Positions 48,169 through 60,336 of a stretch of DNA of 64,000 nt are shown one piece after another (the first letter of the stretch is position 1; each line of letters starts with the position of its first letter). A model generated the notes under the pieces. It saw only the letters and a list, made by a program, of their open reading frames with translations. It was not told the origin of the DNA and searched no databases. The stretch is from Daphnia carinata (taxonomy: Eukaryota > Arthropoda > Branchiopoda > Diplostraca > Daphniidae), in NCBI RefSeq assembly GCF_022539665.2, contig NC_081331.1, forward strand, positions 1,336,501 to 1,400,500, read 5' to 3'. The position numbers and the translations under genes were made by a program.

Positions 48169-49984
48169 CTATACCTAATACATAAAAAAAATGTGAAAAG
48201 GGAATAGCCTGGGACTTTTCCATGTCCTTATAGACATCTATTGATCGATCTTTGCACTCTGATACGGCGGGATTGATCCGTGTCTCGTTCTATGGCCGTA
48301 TGAGTCTCACTGCAATCTTGCCCGTTATTGCAAGATTTTTTTCTTCCACCACGCTTTTTTATACTGCCATTCCGAGACTTACGCCAGAGCGTGATTTTCT
48401 TAGGAAATTTGTTGAATTTCGTGCTTTCTATTTAATTGGTCATCTTCCAAAGTGTTGCTATACGAAAAGCGCGCCCAGATTCAAAAAGGAAGGACAAAGC
48501 AGCTTTGACTGAATACAGCTTTTATGTACGAACAGTTTTTTTGTTAGATTTATCCTTTTCAAAAATTTCTATTCGGCGAGCAACAATAAAGATGAGCTTT
48601 CGGTCTGTTACTGGTCAAAGACTTGTCCTGCTTTCCTTTAATGTTTTACCCTCTTCCCCATTTTTAAGGCTCTGATGTATGAATGAACGTGATGTTCGTT
48701 TATAGTTGTCAACACTGCAATTTCTTTGTCTGCATCTACTTGTTTCCATGGCTGCTCCTGCATTGGCCGCCTTTTAGTGCAAAGTATAAGGTATAAGTGA
48801 ATAGGTCAAAGAGGCATTGCCAGGGAGATATAACTATAGCCTTCTACTCCAAACGAAACAACATGTATTTATAATGCGAGTGGAAAACAGAAGGGACAAG
48901 CGGCAGCCATCGCCATCGTGAATAAATTAACATGTGGAAGTCTCGCGTTGGCTGCACTCCAACGAGTTTTTCGACAGAAAAAGAATTTAGGAAACTTTGT
49001 ATAGTGATAGCAATTAACAACTATCTTGATTTGTTGCATACTTCAGGCATTAGAAGAGGCTGGTGCGTAGGTGAGACGCAGCTTTTTTTTTTTTTTTCGA
49101 AATACGAACGTGAAGATATTGGTAGACTTAACAAAATAAGAAAATGGTAAAACAGAAAGGAACGCTAATGAAGGCAGAATAGAGGCAGAATAGAATTAGG
49201 CGATGGAGCCTCACCGGTATATTCCATTCTATTTAATTAAGCAATTAACATAAATTATTTTCGGGATGCGGTCCATCGTATTGGATAACGAGTAACAATG
49301 TATGTTCAAATTTTCGTCGAATTAGCATATCTCATCACAGCAATCAAAGCTCGCCAGCGAAAGGTGTCCATTTAAAAAAATTGCACTCTGTACTTTGGCA
49401 ACTTAAGCTTCGTAATTTTACCAAGGAAAGAAGCAAATTTTACCGAAGGTTAACGTAGCGCCAAGGGCCAAGGGATCCTTGACACTGGTCTGGTTGACCA
49501 AGTCCTTGCCCTTAATTTTGCTTAACCAATAGTAAACCACCGTCCTAATGCGAATGGAGATCCAAGGATAGCAGATCTACTTTTCCTTAATTGTTTTATT
49601 GCGCTACTAATAGAAATGAAAAATTTTGGGTTTTGGTTCAACCGAAATGAGTAAAAGAATGAGAATTTCATGGGAAGACTGCCTCTTCAGTCATGTACAT
49701 TGACTAGAGAAAATTCCTTCTGAAACAAGTGAAAACTGTTCTGAAAATCTTACTGATCAGTCAAATAGATTCGCCAGCCAACCAATTCCAGTCGAGTAGG
49801 GTTTCGTTTTTAGCTGTAATCCACATTTGTTTAAGGCAAATATGCACAAGTTTGTAATGCAATGAACTAGAACTGCGAATACTGTATGGAAATAGGGCCA
49901 AGCCCGACCTACAGGGCATTTATCCAAATGCATTTTCGGTTTTCATCATAGTTTCATTAACAGTTATAAAACTTTTTACTTACC
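48169..49984. other. Non-coding stretch
   Basis: Only short frames. There is a small tandem repeat, GGCAGAATAGA, at about 49164-49189. An ATG frame at 48932 reads about 46 codons to a GTGAGA donor-like site near 49070 but has no supporting partner. Confidence 0.5.
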
Positions 49985-50740
49985 AAATATTTCTGCTGCA
50001 TCGCATTAGCGCTGTAGCGTACTGGCGCGCTACCATTGTGTCAAATATGCGATGCATTTCAAAAACGGTTAACTTAATGAAAAATATAACAGTTTTATGG
50101 GAATCAGCATTCAATTTTAAGTATATCCCGTGATATTTAATCTATTCCGATGAGTGTCAGTTTTTGCAGAAAATTTTTTTAAGCCCGATGAAATAAGCCC
50201 GACTTTTCTTATTTTTCTATTTTTTACAAATAATTAAAAAACCATAAGACCAATTGGAAAATAAATTTGATTTCCGTGATAAGCATTCAATTCTGAATGA
50301 AAATCATGTATTTTGTACGAAATTTAAAATTTAGCCAAAAATGAAAAAGTGCAATAGCCTTACCACTTTTGTCAAAATCGGCCAAAAATGTCATCTCTTG
50401 GAATTTATTGGAAATCACACAGTATAATAAAAACTTCACGCTGATTAGGAAAAAGCCATTCGCTTTCTTTTAAAGTTAGCAGTTTTTTTATTACACTGAA
50501 TAGTCCTGCAAAAAATAAGAAGAGTCGGGCTTATTTGGTCGGGCTTAAAAATATTTTCTGCAAAAACCGGCACTCATCGGAATTGGTTGAATATTACGTG
50601 ATATACTCAAAATTGAATGTTGATTCCGACAAAACTGTTATTTTTTTCATTAAGTCAACCATTTTGGAAATAACCGAATATTTCTGCTGCATCGCTCTAG
50701 CGCTGTAGCGTGCTGGCGCGCTAGCATGTTGTCAAAGCAG
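49985..50740. mobile_element. Foldback element: inverted arms inside direct repeats (MITE-like)
   Basis: Two arms of about 160 bp (about 50055-50215 and 50508-50672) are inverted copies of each other at roughly 85% identity. They share, for example, GATGAGTG near a TTTTTGCAGAAAAT block, and AAGCCCGA twice. About 290 bp of unrelated AT-rich DNA separates them. Outside the arms lie direct copies of about 60 bp (49985-50045, 50677-50737) starting AATATTTCTGCTGCATCGC. Each direct copy holds a near-palindrome TAGCGC...GCGCTA. There is no ORF. The design suggests a non-autonomous foldback or MITE-type transposon; no target-site duplication was identified. Confidence 0.7.
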
Positions 50741-50795
50741 CTGTTTTTTAAATAACAAAAGAAAAATATTGATATTCTCTCGTTGTGTCAACTTT

Positions 50796-50884
50796 CGCCA
50801 TCTGCTGGCAAAAATATCAGTATAATTACGTGAGATACCATCTATTGCCAAAAGATTGTTAATACCTACCCCATCTATTGGCAC
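50796..50884 (+). repeat. Three spaced copies of CCATCTATTGGCA-like motif
   Basis: CGCCATCTGCTGGCAAAAATAT, ACCATCTATTGCCAAAAGAT and CCCATCTATTGGCACAGATAT occur in a row, about 30-40 bp apart, right beside the foldback element. They look like degenerate tandem units. Confidence 0.75.
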
Positions 50885-53800
50885 AGATATCGTTAAATAA
50901 TTTTTTTTTTTCATTTTGATGAAATCCCTATCAGGAAATTTCTATTTTTCACACGTACAGTACGTCTAACGATTTTGATGGGGTTTGAAACGCTTCGAGA
51001 TGTGGGTTAGATTGCGAAAATGGGATTGACCTTTTCTCAGGCGAATCAAGGCGCGAAAGCATGATCTTGAATTGTTGCATCGCTTTCATACCAGTAGATT
51101 TTTAGCTTATTTTGAACACGAAAGAGTGATCCATACAACGAAAACGAAATTTACAGTGTGTCTTAACACTTTTTTTATCATTCTTTTCCTCGTTCTGTAA
51201 AAAGGCCTTTGGACGTTGTCTTTTAATAAGCCAAGGAAAGAAAATGATTGTAGTCAATGCGTCAGAAAAATTTTTATTGAAAGTCCTCGTCTTGTTACTT
51301 GTCTCACATTGTGCGAACAATACGAGCATCTGACACAATTTCTTGGTTTCTAATACTAATCAAATATACGTGGTAAAACCGTTTGCCCAAGCAGTTTTAG
51401 GAAATGGTTCATTCTTTCGCTAGAAGATGATTGTATAAGCCTGTAGCTTCTACACTCTCCTAAATAAAATGTTTTATCGCAACGGTAGAACGGTCGTATA
51501 CACAGAACCTCCATAATAATACGGAAACGAATCATGTTCCTCTCATGTCATTCCCTTCAGGCCGCTTGACCAGCAATAACTTTTGGACGAATAAATGACG
51601 TCGTCATGTAGACTGGCCAGTGCTGTGTACTAAGAAATAGTTGGCCGACGGAGCAAAACCCGTTTTGGAGGTTACAGCGGTTTTGATGTCAGTCATATGG
51701 AAGTAATGGCTCCGTGATTATAACCTTCGATCCCATCAGCCAAAAAAACCCTTTGCTTTGAAAGCGCAACATTTTCAGACCTATCCTGGCGGTGCACTCC
51801 TCAAGTCTTATATGCGGAAAGAATAGTGAGCGCGTTGCTTTCAAATGGGAAACACTGGATGGAAGAAGAGCTTCACCAGTTATAAGTTTTCTTTTCTCAT
51901 TCGTTGTCTTCTATGGCAATACGTATAAACTAACTAAGGGGTTTCTGGATAGAGAAAAATTTTATTTCACTAGCCTAACTCTCGGATTTGTTGTTTAATC
52001 TTTGCAATTATTTGAACATTACGGACAATCTAAGTTTATAGCGCCTGACATAAAAGAATTAAGTTTCACAAATTGGGCAGGGAATTTCAGAATTTATTTA
52101 CCATTTAATGATCAATACATGTATTATTCTTATTATCTTTAGGATTTAGATAGTCTGGTTTATTCTAATGCCCACTACCACCGTCCTTTTATATCGTCGA
52201 GTGAAACTCAAAAGGATATTGCAACAAATAAACTCATCTGGCTCCGTTTTTTTTATCCAGAAGTAGGATGCGTTTGGATGAAGAAATGCATGATCTCATC
52301 CCCCATGCGACAGTAACGGTCCTGGACCGATGCGTAGTCCGCCTGAAACAGCTTTTGCAATTCCGCCTACCCATGCTTCTCTCCTGGCTTTCTCATTTAT
52401 TTCCAGCATCTTTTTTCCCTACGTCTACGCTCTTTTTCATTTCTTCTATTCCACTTTTGACTATTTTTTTTTGTACCCTTGAAGCTGCTCCACTTTCTTC
52501 TTCTCCGTTCCCTTCAACAGCATGGATTCCCCAGCTTCATTTTTTCACCCTTTCCCTCTTGGTTTTCAGCCTATGTTACATTAAGCATCAAAGCCGAAAG
52601 ATAGAAGAAGAAAAAAACATGCGCAGAGCACCGAGTGGGTAGCGTATAATTGTGCAGGAGTCCCGCCGATTCCCTGTCACTTTGATAATATAAAAAAATG
52701 CCGAGGGAATTAAACGGCACATACGCAACGGTGGACTTCGAGAGCAAGTAGACGTGGAAATGAACGTGATACGGGTACAACGGATGTACTCTACATATCG
52801 CAAACTATGAAGGAAAGAGATGCGGGCAAAACACAAGAAAACGACCGAATAAAAAAGAGGAAGGAAAGAAGCCTTTGATCTCGTCTAAATGCGTTGATAG
52901 TCTTTTGTCGCACGCTCAGCATCCACATGCCACATGTTTTTGACAGCAAATATTGCTGGCCGGCTCTGTAGACGGGAAAAAGAACGAAACTAAAAAAGAA
53001 TGAACGAGCTGTCGTTGTGACGCCCAGGTTTACCGCTAACCCGCCACCGCATGCTGTGGTACCTACGTTGGATTGGTTTGAGCTCGTTTTTCTCTCCTGC
53101 TCGGCATTCACGATTTTACCTGCCGTTTGGACTTTTATTCTTTGGCCAGGACAGGCGGCCTTTTTTTATTCTTTGATGTATGCATGAAAAAATCCTTTTC
53201 AGCCTTTTTTCTCCCTGAGCCCATTCTGCCTCGTTGTTTCTTTTGCTTGGTCTGCTGTGCATATGAAATCCTGATACCAACGAGTGCATGTATTCTGCAT
53301 AATATTTGTAATAAACGACTGCGGGCTATGCACCTTACAAAGGTCAACGCTCGCTTACGTAAGAAAGAAAAGGAAATGCATCTTTATTATTTTCTGTATT
53401 GCGTAGCCTATATATGTGTAATACAACAAAGAAGACAAAGGATAGCTTAAAAGGCAAAAAAAAAAAAGAAAAATCTCTGTCGCCATTCGCAAAGTAGGAA
53501 CAAGAAAAAAAATGTTTTGTTTGACCTGTTTTTCTTTCTTTCCTCAAATGCCCTTTAGGAGTTTTATGTGATGGGGTACATAGAACTCCATAAGCAAAAC
53601 ATACAGCTCTCTTCCTTTTCTTCTCGTGCCTATAGATACAGCATTGTGTGCCTGATGAAAAGTGGGTGAAAGCTAAGAACTTTCCTAGCTGGATGTACAT
53701 CATTTGATTTGTAGCATTGAAGATGGCAGTCGAAAAAGTTAGTCCCGAACGTGATGGGTGGCTGAAATTTGTCAAGCAAAAAGTTACTGGAAATAAGAAA

Positions 53801-56170
53801 AATTCGCTCTATATATGAAAGACTAGACATTAGGGAGAATGTCGTTTGGTTCAATATTATAACTGTATAGAAAACCTTCTACCCGTGAAGAAATCTTAAA
53901 AATATAGTTCGCTTTCTTTCCCCTTCTGTAGCCATTTGTTACGAAACAAAACAAAACAAAATGCTTTGGAACGTACAAAACAAAACGACAGCGACATCTT
54001 TATTTAGTACATTTATATATAGACGACTTCCTGTAGACACAAGACGTATATGCTGGAAAATTCAGTGTGATATAGTGAGAATCGATCATCATCTTTGAGA
54101 TGAACCAAGAGTTATAGCTTTGCAGACTGTACCGTAACACTCATTTTATGTTTTACTGTCGCGCCTCAATGCTCCGTGTAATAATTTTAGGGGAGGTCTA
54201 TTTCTAGTGAACGTACATCCCCCCCCCCCCCCCCCCCCCCCCCCCTATTCCGTGTAGAGTCGTATATGCGAAGATAAATTTGAGACATCATATCTCCGGC
54301 AAGTTCTTCGTCATCCTTAAAAAACCGAATGATCGATTGTGCTTTCAAGTGGATACGATAGCAAAGATGGTGAAATCATTGTACCATACGGTTATGTGGC
54401 CAAAAAAGAAGATGGTCGCAAGCCAGATTAGTATATAGATCACCTAAGGCTTATTACATTGGGGTTCAACCGAACCTTTTTTTTTTGGTCTGATGGAATT
54501 GCTCCGGGTAAAAGCTATATTTCCCAAAATTAATAGGAAGGCAATAAAGGGAGAAATGTATATCGTGAGTCCGATGTATTATTGCTGCAGTTACTATAAA
54601 GCTCCGCGCTTTTGTCAGTACATGAGAAAATGCGTATACTCCAACATAAGGCGACATGGCCGGATAAAGGTGATGATGCCTGGTGGATAACGACAGTAGC
54701 CCTGAACGCGGAGGCTCCCACATTGTTGACTGCGTAGCCTATACTTCTTAAAATGTTGTGTACGTCAACCATCTATCGTTAAGGCGTTTATATACAACAG
54801 AAAGCAATGGTCTTCAGTCTTGATTGATGCTATCATTTTTCCAGATCACAATAAGAAGAAGAATGGTGGTTAACTGTATGTATGGCGAAGATTCAGTACA
54901 TCGTGTTAGCGTAATAGCACAGTTGTCGATCGGAACCTTATGGTGATATGTGTGCCATATATTCCAGTGGGATTTACACGGTGGTGTCATGTAGGTCGCA
55001 CATTGCTATAAATAAGGACAAAAACAAGGGCACCATATATGTTCCATCTTTAAGCTTGAAGTACGATGGGCTGTATGTTGGTTGTCAAAACCATCGTAAG
55101 AAACATTTGAAAGACCGACATGTCAGACGTGGTGTTTACCAGAAAACGATGAAGCTTGTCAAGTTGAGTTGGTAAACTATGAAATGTTTGATGTCGGATA
55201 AGAAAAAGAAAATCATAAACGTTTCCGTCATTAACCGTGGTTCTGTGAATATGTTCCGCTTAAGTTGCAAGTGGTTGGTAGCTCCGTAATATAACAGCCT
55301 CAACACATCTCATTCATGATTTATCTTATAGAGTTGAGCATTTACTTGACGTTTTAACGAATGCAAATGCGATGGTGGTGCCATAATGGTGCGATAATGT
55401 CCATCGGTTATTCACGTAAACGTATTACCCGTTCCGCGTGAGTTTACGTCTAATCATGAAGAGCTGAGCCATCCTGCTATGGTCTAGAGCAGAAGGCTTT
55501 TCATCATTCCACCGTTTATTGAGATTAGAATTATGAAAGACTAATATAGTATATCCAGCTTACCTGTCTCTTTATCCTTCTGCATCTTTGATAGTTCACC
55601 TCAAATTCTAATTAGTATGATTGACAGCCCTGTATCACCGTTTTACCAATGTGTGTCAAAAATCCCATAAATACCAACATCCAGCAAAAATCGAAATTTG
55701 GCGACCGAACCCCAGCCGAGAAGGATTGTGAAGCTTTTCTTCACGCTCTGGTACAATGGAAACTTTGTATTCTTCTCTCATTTGGTTTCAACATATTATA
55801 GCTCTTCGTTCCGTCTGTCACTCTGATAAAAATTTTGGCTATATGCGCCGGTTGACAAACGTATGAGCCATTCTTGAGACAACATCATTATGCAACGGCA
55901 GTGCAGTATATCTGCCTGCATCGCTCCGAAAAGACCTCTACAGCTCTAGACATAGTCTTCTCTCTGCCTGTATAACGACAGCTCATCTTCTTCAACCCAG
56001 GCTTTTTCGCATCCTTTTGTTTTTGAACGTATACAGGTTAAAGCCCTGTGCGCTTGGTTAAAAAGATCTATTTACTTAGTGTATCATCATTATTCGTTTA
56101 AAATCCCCATATATCCAACGATAAAGTGAATCAATAGTCCTAATAGCTAATGTATCAACAACATTTCAAA
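50885..56170. other. Non-coding stretch
   Basis: No exon recognised. There is a 27-C tract at 54219-54245. Frames at 52268, 54493 and 54948 are short and without family resemblance. A CAAAA repeat lies near 53947-53963. Confidence 0.5.
54219..54245 (+). repeat. Poly-C tract (27 C)
   Basis: The longest G/C homopolymer in the window; poly-G on the minus strand, able to form a quadruplex. Confidence 0.95.
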
Positions 56171-56279
56171 TGGAGTATGGTGAGTCAATATTTTTGAAAT
56201 ACTTTTCTTTAAAATTTCTTTTCTGGAAATTCCACGTTATTGGCATCAATGAACGAGACACGGCGCATGCGTTTACCGT

Positions 56280-56610
56280 TTATTTGATGCCATTGCTGCT
56301 TTCCTGCCGCTTCCTTCCGGCTGAGGTGAGATGCATCGATTTGAAGAAGGCAGCGCAGGAGGCTGCTGTTGCCGCCTCTGCTGCTGTCAGCTCCCTGGAT
56401 AGCGGTGTGCTTGAGAGTGTCTACACTCGGGTGCTTCAGTCACTGCCCAGACGGGGCCGTGGTCGTATGTGCGAGCTCGACGCACTCATCCCCTGTTGTC
56501 TTTTCATCGTCTTTCCTCTCCGTTTTCTGTGTTTGTTGGATCTCTTTTTGCCAATCAGTTTCAGTTCGAAAGACTGGCTGCGACGTCATCCCACCGTCCT
56601 CATTAGCCTC
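56280..56610 (+). promoter_or_regulatory. Candidate promoter / first exon region of the plus-strand gene
   Basis: A GC-richer patch 0.4-0.7 kb before the signal-peptide exon. It contains initiator-like TCAGTC and TCAGTT sites, a CCAAT motif (GCCAATCAGT), and a donor-like GGCTGAGGTGAGA at about 56315. It could hold the transcription start and a non-coding first exon spliced to 56816. Several arrangements are possible and none can be fixed from sequence. Confidence 0.25.
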
Positions 56611-56815
56611 TTTTTTTAAATTGCAATATTTGGGGGGTGGCGGCTCGTGGCAGCAAAACAAAAAAGACTCGTGTGATTATTTTGTTTGGTTTTTAACGCT
56701 CAGCTAGTGGTCGTGGCTCTTCAAAACTTTAATTAAAACAGAACGAGAGTGTGCTATTGGTTTCTATTTATTCTCAACGACAACATTTTCTTGCTTCCTC
56801 CTTTATTTCGTACAG

Positions 56816-57084
56816 TGAAAGAAAAACTAAAAAGGACTAAGATTCGCAAGGAGACGTCCACATATTTTCAAACGATCCGGAACAACATGTTGAGCCCCAC
56901 TGCTGGTCGTCGGAGGCAGCAGCTGGTCGTTCTGTTTGTCATCGACACGAAGTTGACGGTGTCTACCTTGAAACTTGAACGTTGACTGAGCATGTTTTTT
57001 ACTGTTGTGTACTTGGTGCTTTCAATTTTGTGATGACGATGGAAGCCTCTATCGTCGTCATCCTCTTACTAGCTACCATTCACG
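56816..57084 (+). CDS. Probable first coding exon with signal peptide, protein unknown
   Basis: A strong acceptor (CTTTATTTCGTACAG) ends at 56815. The exon then carries a 5'UTR of about 217 bases and ATGs at 57033 and 57039, the second in the better context (ACGATGG). The frame reads MTMEASIVVILLLATIHG, a textbook hydrophobic signal peptide, and meets CACG followed by GTGAGT, a consensus donor, in phase 1. Without splicing the frame ends 12 codons later. The product is likely secreted or a membrane protein, entering the secretory pathway. Its other exons were not recognised and may lie beyond the right edge. Two upstream ORFs precede the start, one overlapping it as TGATG. Confidence 0.45.
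56887..56985 (+). promoter_or_regulatory. Upstream ORF 1 (32 codons) in the putative 5'UTR
   Basis: ATG at 56887 reads MLSPTAGRRRQQLVVL... to TGA at 56985, entirely before the main start. If the exon is real, it would be expected to reduce translation of the main frame. Confidence 0.35.
56992..57033 (+). promoter_or_regulatory. Upstream ORF 2 (13 codons) overlapping the start codon
   Basis: ATG at 56992 reads MFFTVVYLVLSIL and stops at TGA 57031-57033. The A of this stop is the A of the first ATG of the signal-peptide frame, giving TGATG. This arrangement can allow termination-reinitiation. Confidence 0.35.
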
Positions 57085-58846
57085 GTGAGTTCTACTTCGG
57101 CCAAGTTTTTTCTTGCAAAAGTTGACCGTTTTTTTTTTGTTGGCTGCAAACGTTTCAACCGGCCAATAGAGTTTCTCCGGTCCGAACTCTACACCAGCGA
57201 AAGGCTCTCGGGTAGATCATTAAAACGTACATATACAGTATACCCTCGCAAACGGACTCAGCTGACTCTTTAGAACAGTAGTTACACTAGTCTAATCTGG
57301 CCTTGCTCGATAACTCTGTTGCCTAGCCTGTAGGCATCAATGTTTCAATAGTGTCTCTTAAGCGGTTTTGAGCTCGAATGCGACCCTTTTCAGGCTCCTC
57401 TTCCGCGCTACTTGAAGCCTTGCTCTTCTTCTTTTCAGATTCTACTAGTCCTCGCCTTTCCTTTGAGCTTCTTTTTTTTTCTTCTTTTTCTTCCGTTTGT
57501 GTGTTTACGTGTGGATTGTTTGCTCAAAACTTGATGCACTCTTGTCAATAGCTTGGCTAAAGTTCGTGAATGTTATCTGTGTAAGCGAATTGAAAAGCTG
57601 AATAGGTTTTGGAGCTTCTCAAGCAATGCGAGATCTACGCGAAGAACTCATGGTGAAAAAAGATGATTTTCTCAGACTATTGTCGATGAAATCAAATCAA
57701 AAATCTTTTTTGGCACGCCCGTAACTGATTTCCGTCATTGAGGAGTCCATTTCCCTATAGACGTAACATCTAATATGAGCCTCTCAAATGTTCAGTAAGT
57801 GATCTGTTTCATGTTTTTCTTTTCGCTGGGTCTGTTGGGTACTCAGGAATCCTTGAGTATTCGTTTGATGTGTAATAATGACTACTGACGGGGCTGAATA
57901 ATAGAAAGTTTTTATCGTTACCTCACGACTCGTCCAGCATAAGAACTGACGTGATGGTTGGCAAAAGATTGAAGCTATTTGTGAGCTGGCAAGATGAAGT
58001 GTGTCATTGAAGACTTACGTTGTATTAGCTACATGCGAGTCACTTAATTTTTTTTTTAGAATTCATGTCACTTTGACGGTTGGCACCTTGAATTATAACG
58101 GATTGTTACAGGGACGTGACGTGGTAATTGAGTTCTGTACACTGTGTTGCATATCACATTTTCTTGGGCGTGCACGCAGGCAAAATGCTCCTTTGTCAAT
58201 ATTTCACAAAAAGATACATCGAAAAAGGCTTAGGTCGTACACACACAGACACACACACACGTTTTGCGACTGCTCAAACAGATCCCCATATACTGTCGCA
58301 TTCATTGACAAAGGAAACACCCACTACCTTAAATGAAAATCTGACAGGTGATCCCTTAAAAGGCCACGAAAGTTACTTCAAACAGAGTTTTCCTGATCAA
58401 ACAATGGGCACTAGGTATTGATTTCGACAACAGCATGACTTTAAACTTGAGGTTGAATAAATTTAGGTGAGCTATTAGGCATTTGAAAATGGAAAATTGC
58501 TTATTGATGTGATAATAAGGAGCGCTGGTGTTGACTGAATGACATTCAGATCGTTTTTTTTAGTCTTTTTTTCCGCGGCTGTACGTTCTCTTGGTTGTTT
58601 GTTCCATTGCTTTGTATTGCATCTACCAAAAAGAGGAAAAACGGTAGTCGTGGGAGGGCAAAAAAAAACAAACATTCCAAACGCGGAAATCTGCTATTGA
58701 GAAAAATAAAAAATATAGGAAAAATCTGACAAGGAAAGTCCTGGTGACAATATGCAAATAAACTCAAAGGATCAGAAGCTCAATGATAAAAAAAAAGAGG
58801 GTAAGAGGAGATGGAGACAAGAGCGCGGCAGGAAAGGCCAAAGGGC
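57085..58846 (+). other. Presumed intron after the signal-peptide exon
   Basis: It begins with the GTGAGT donor. There is a CA repeat near 58240-58260. Only short frames are present, and no exon in the required phase was recognised. Confidence 0.4.
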
Positions 58847-59248
58847 CTATCGCATGACTGCCATCGCTCCCGATGTAGTCACGCTACGTCGCAGCCGGAT
58901 GGCTTTTCTTCGACGTCGCCGCTTCATACATTCAAATAGTCCGTTTACTCTCAGTGGTGGACGCAAACCACCCACGTCAAACAGCTGAATGGCCTCAGCA
59001 AAGCGGGGAAAGAGTCCAGTCGGCAAACTCTTCAACCCTTTCCCGAAAATGAGGCAATATCCTTAGTACTCTTTTTGCACATACTCAAATAGGCTATTCA
59101 TTTCCAAGTAGAGACGCCCTGCTGATAACCTCGCTTTACGCTCTTTGAAATCTATTCCTGCAGCAACCAACCCGCTTACCAGTTTCCTTGTAATAGTCCA
59201 TACAAGGTTGCATGAGAATTGATTGCAGCGTTCTTTCGTGTAGCTGCT
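58847..59248 (-). pseudogene. Coding-like frame (133 codons) with one stop, decayed or unknown gene
   Basis: One minus-strand frame is open from 59248 to 58850 except for a single TAA at 59065-59063. Before the stop it reads like a normal soluble protein (AAGIDFKERKARLSAGRLY, FEYVQKEY). After it come LPTGLFPRFAEAIQLFDVGG and a very basic end (KRRRRRKAIRLRR). About seven stops would be expected by chance. I do not recognise the family. It may be a pseudogene or an old transposon fragment. It is antisense to the presumed intron of the plus-strand gene. Confidence 0.3.
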
Positions 59249-60030
59249 TCAACATGCTTGCTGCATCTGATATACGTATAATATATATAGATATACTGTA
59301 ATCCGAACCTTCCACTTTGGCTATCGGTTTCAGACATAGCGGAACGATGATTTATAGTGCCACAAGTCAAGAACACTGCTGGGCTTTTTCGGAGGGATTT
59401 ACGGCGTAATGATTAAGCTGCTTGATTAACGATCCCCATCTTGTCTGATATCTTTGATAATCTCCAGCCACATTCTTCTACCGTTAAGTGTTGGTGAAAA
59501 ATTTGAGACGTTAAACAAAGAAGCACAATTATCAATTTCTTTCAAAGTGGCTGAATTGGGACTTGAAGTGAGTGATAGTTTCAGCATTGGAATGGTGCCA
59601 TTCCGAGCTCTAATTGGATGGGAGCGGGCTAGTTTAGACAATAGCAAATCGATAATCAGTCACCGGTTACATTACACGCTGATTACCTCTGCTAGTGTTT
59701 CCCTTTCTTGGCTACAAGAACCCTCAAGATTGACTGCTGTAATTTATGATTTCGACATAATTGTAACATTAAAAGTCAAAAAGATTATGTAGTACATAAT
59801 GTTAGATAACCAGTTTCCTTTTGTAAATACGACTGCCTTCATAGACTCATTGTGCCTAGTGGAATGCTGATGGTCAATCAGCAATAACATGCTATCAGCT
59901 TTATTGCGAAAGACATGCATCCATATTATACGCGGAATGTGCTATAGCACAGACTCACGCAATACTCTTGCGGTAATGATATTGCTGCGAATAAAAATTT
60001 CAATGCTCTTCGACTAACGTATAGCTTAAC

Positions 60031-60336
60031 ATGGCATGCACGCTTAAAAGAACAGCTCTCGGCAAAATAACAATGCGCAAAAGCCTTTATCCATGTTTCA
60101 CGGGCTGTACAGACTCAAACTTTTTACGATCTCATCATTTCGAATTTTCTTTTATGTGTTTTAATTCATTCGCAACGAAATCTTACCGTGCGGCAACAAG
60201 AGTACCAATGTTGAAAGAGGAAATTTCAAAACAACGTATTCCATTTCCCGTTGGCTGTTTTACTGAAAAGCCACAGTTCATGCAGGCATTAAAGCTAGAA
60301 AATATTCGAGGCAGGTGTCCCCCCAACGTATTTTAG
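60031..60336 (+). CDS. Hypothetical ORF (101 aa), unknown
   Basis: ATG start and 101 codons with an even amino-acid mixture (ATRVPMLKEEISKQRIPF, FTEKPQFMQALKLENIRG). No signal peptide or known motif. It lies in the presumed intron of the plus-strand signal-peptide gene but starts with its own ATG, and it is not flanked by clear splice sites. A minus-strand frame over the same bases is also partly open, so chance is possible. Confidence 0.15.
   Translation: MACTLKRTALGKITMRKSLYPCFTGCTDSNFLRSHHFEFSFMCFNSFATKSYRAATRVPMLKEEISKQRIPFPVGCFTEKPQFMQALKLENIRGRCPPNVF

Noticed and set aside
52268-52642. 124-codon ATG frame on the plus strand
   Set aside because: The first 30 residues look plausible, but the rest is a T/C-rich Ser/Phe/Pro/Leu stretch; no exon boundaries or homology seen.
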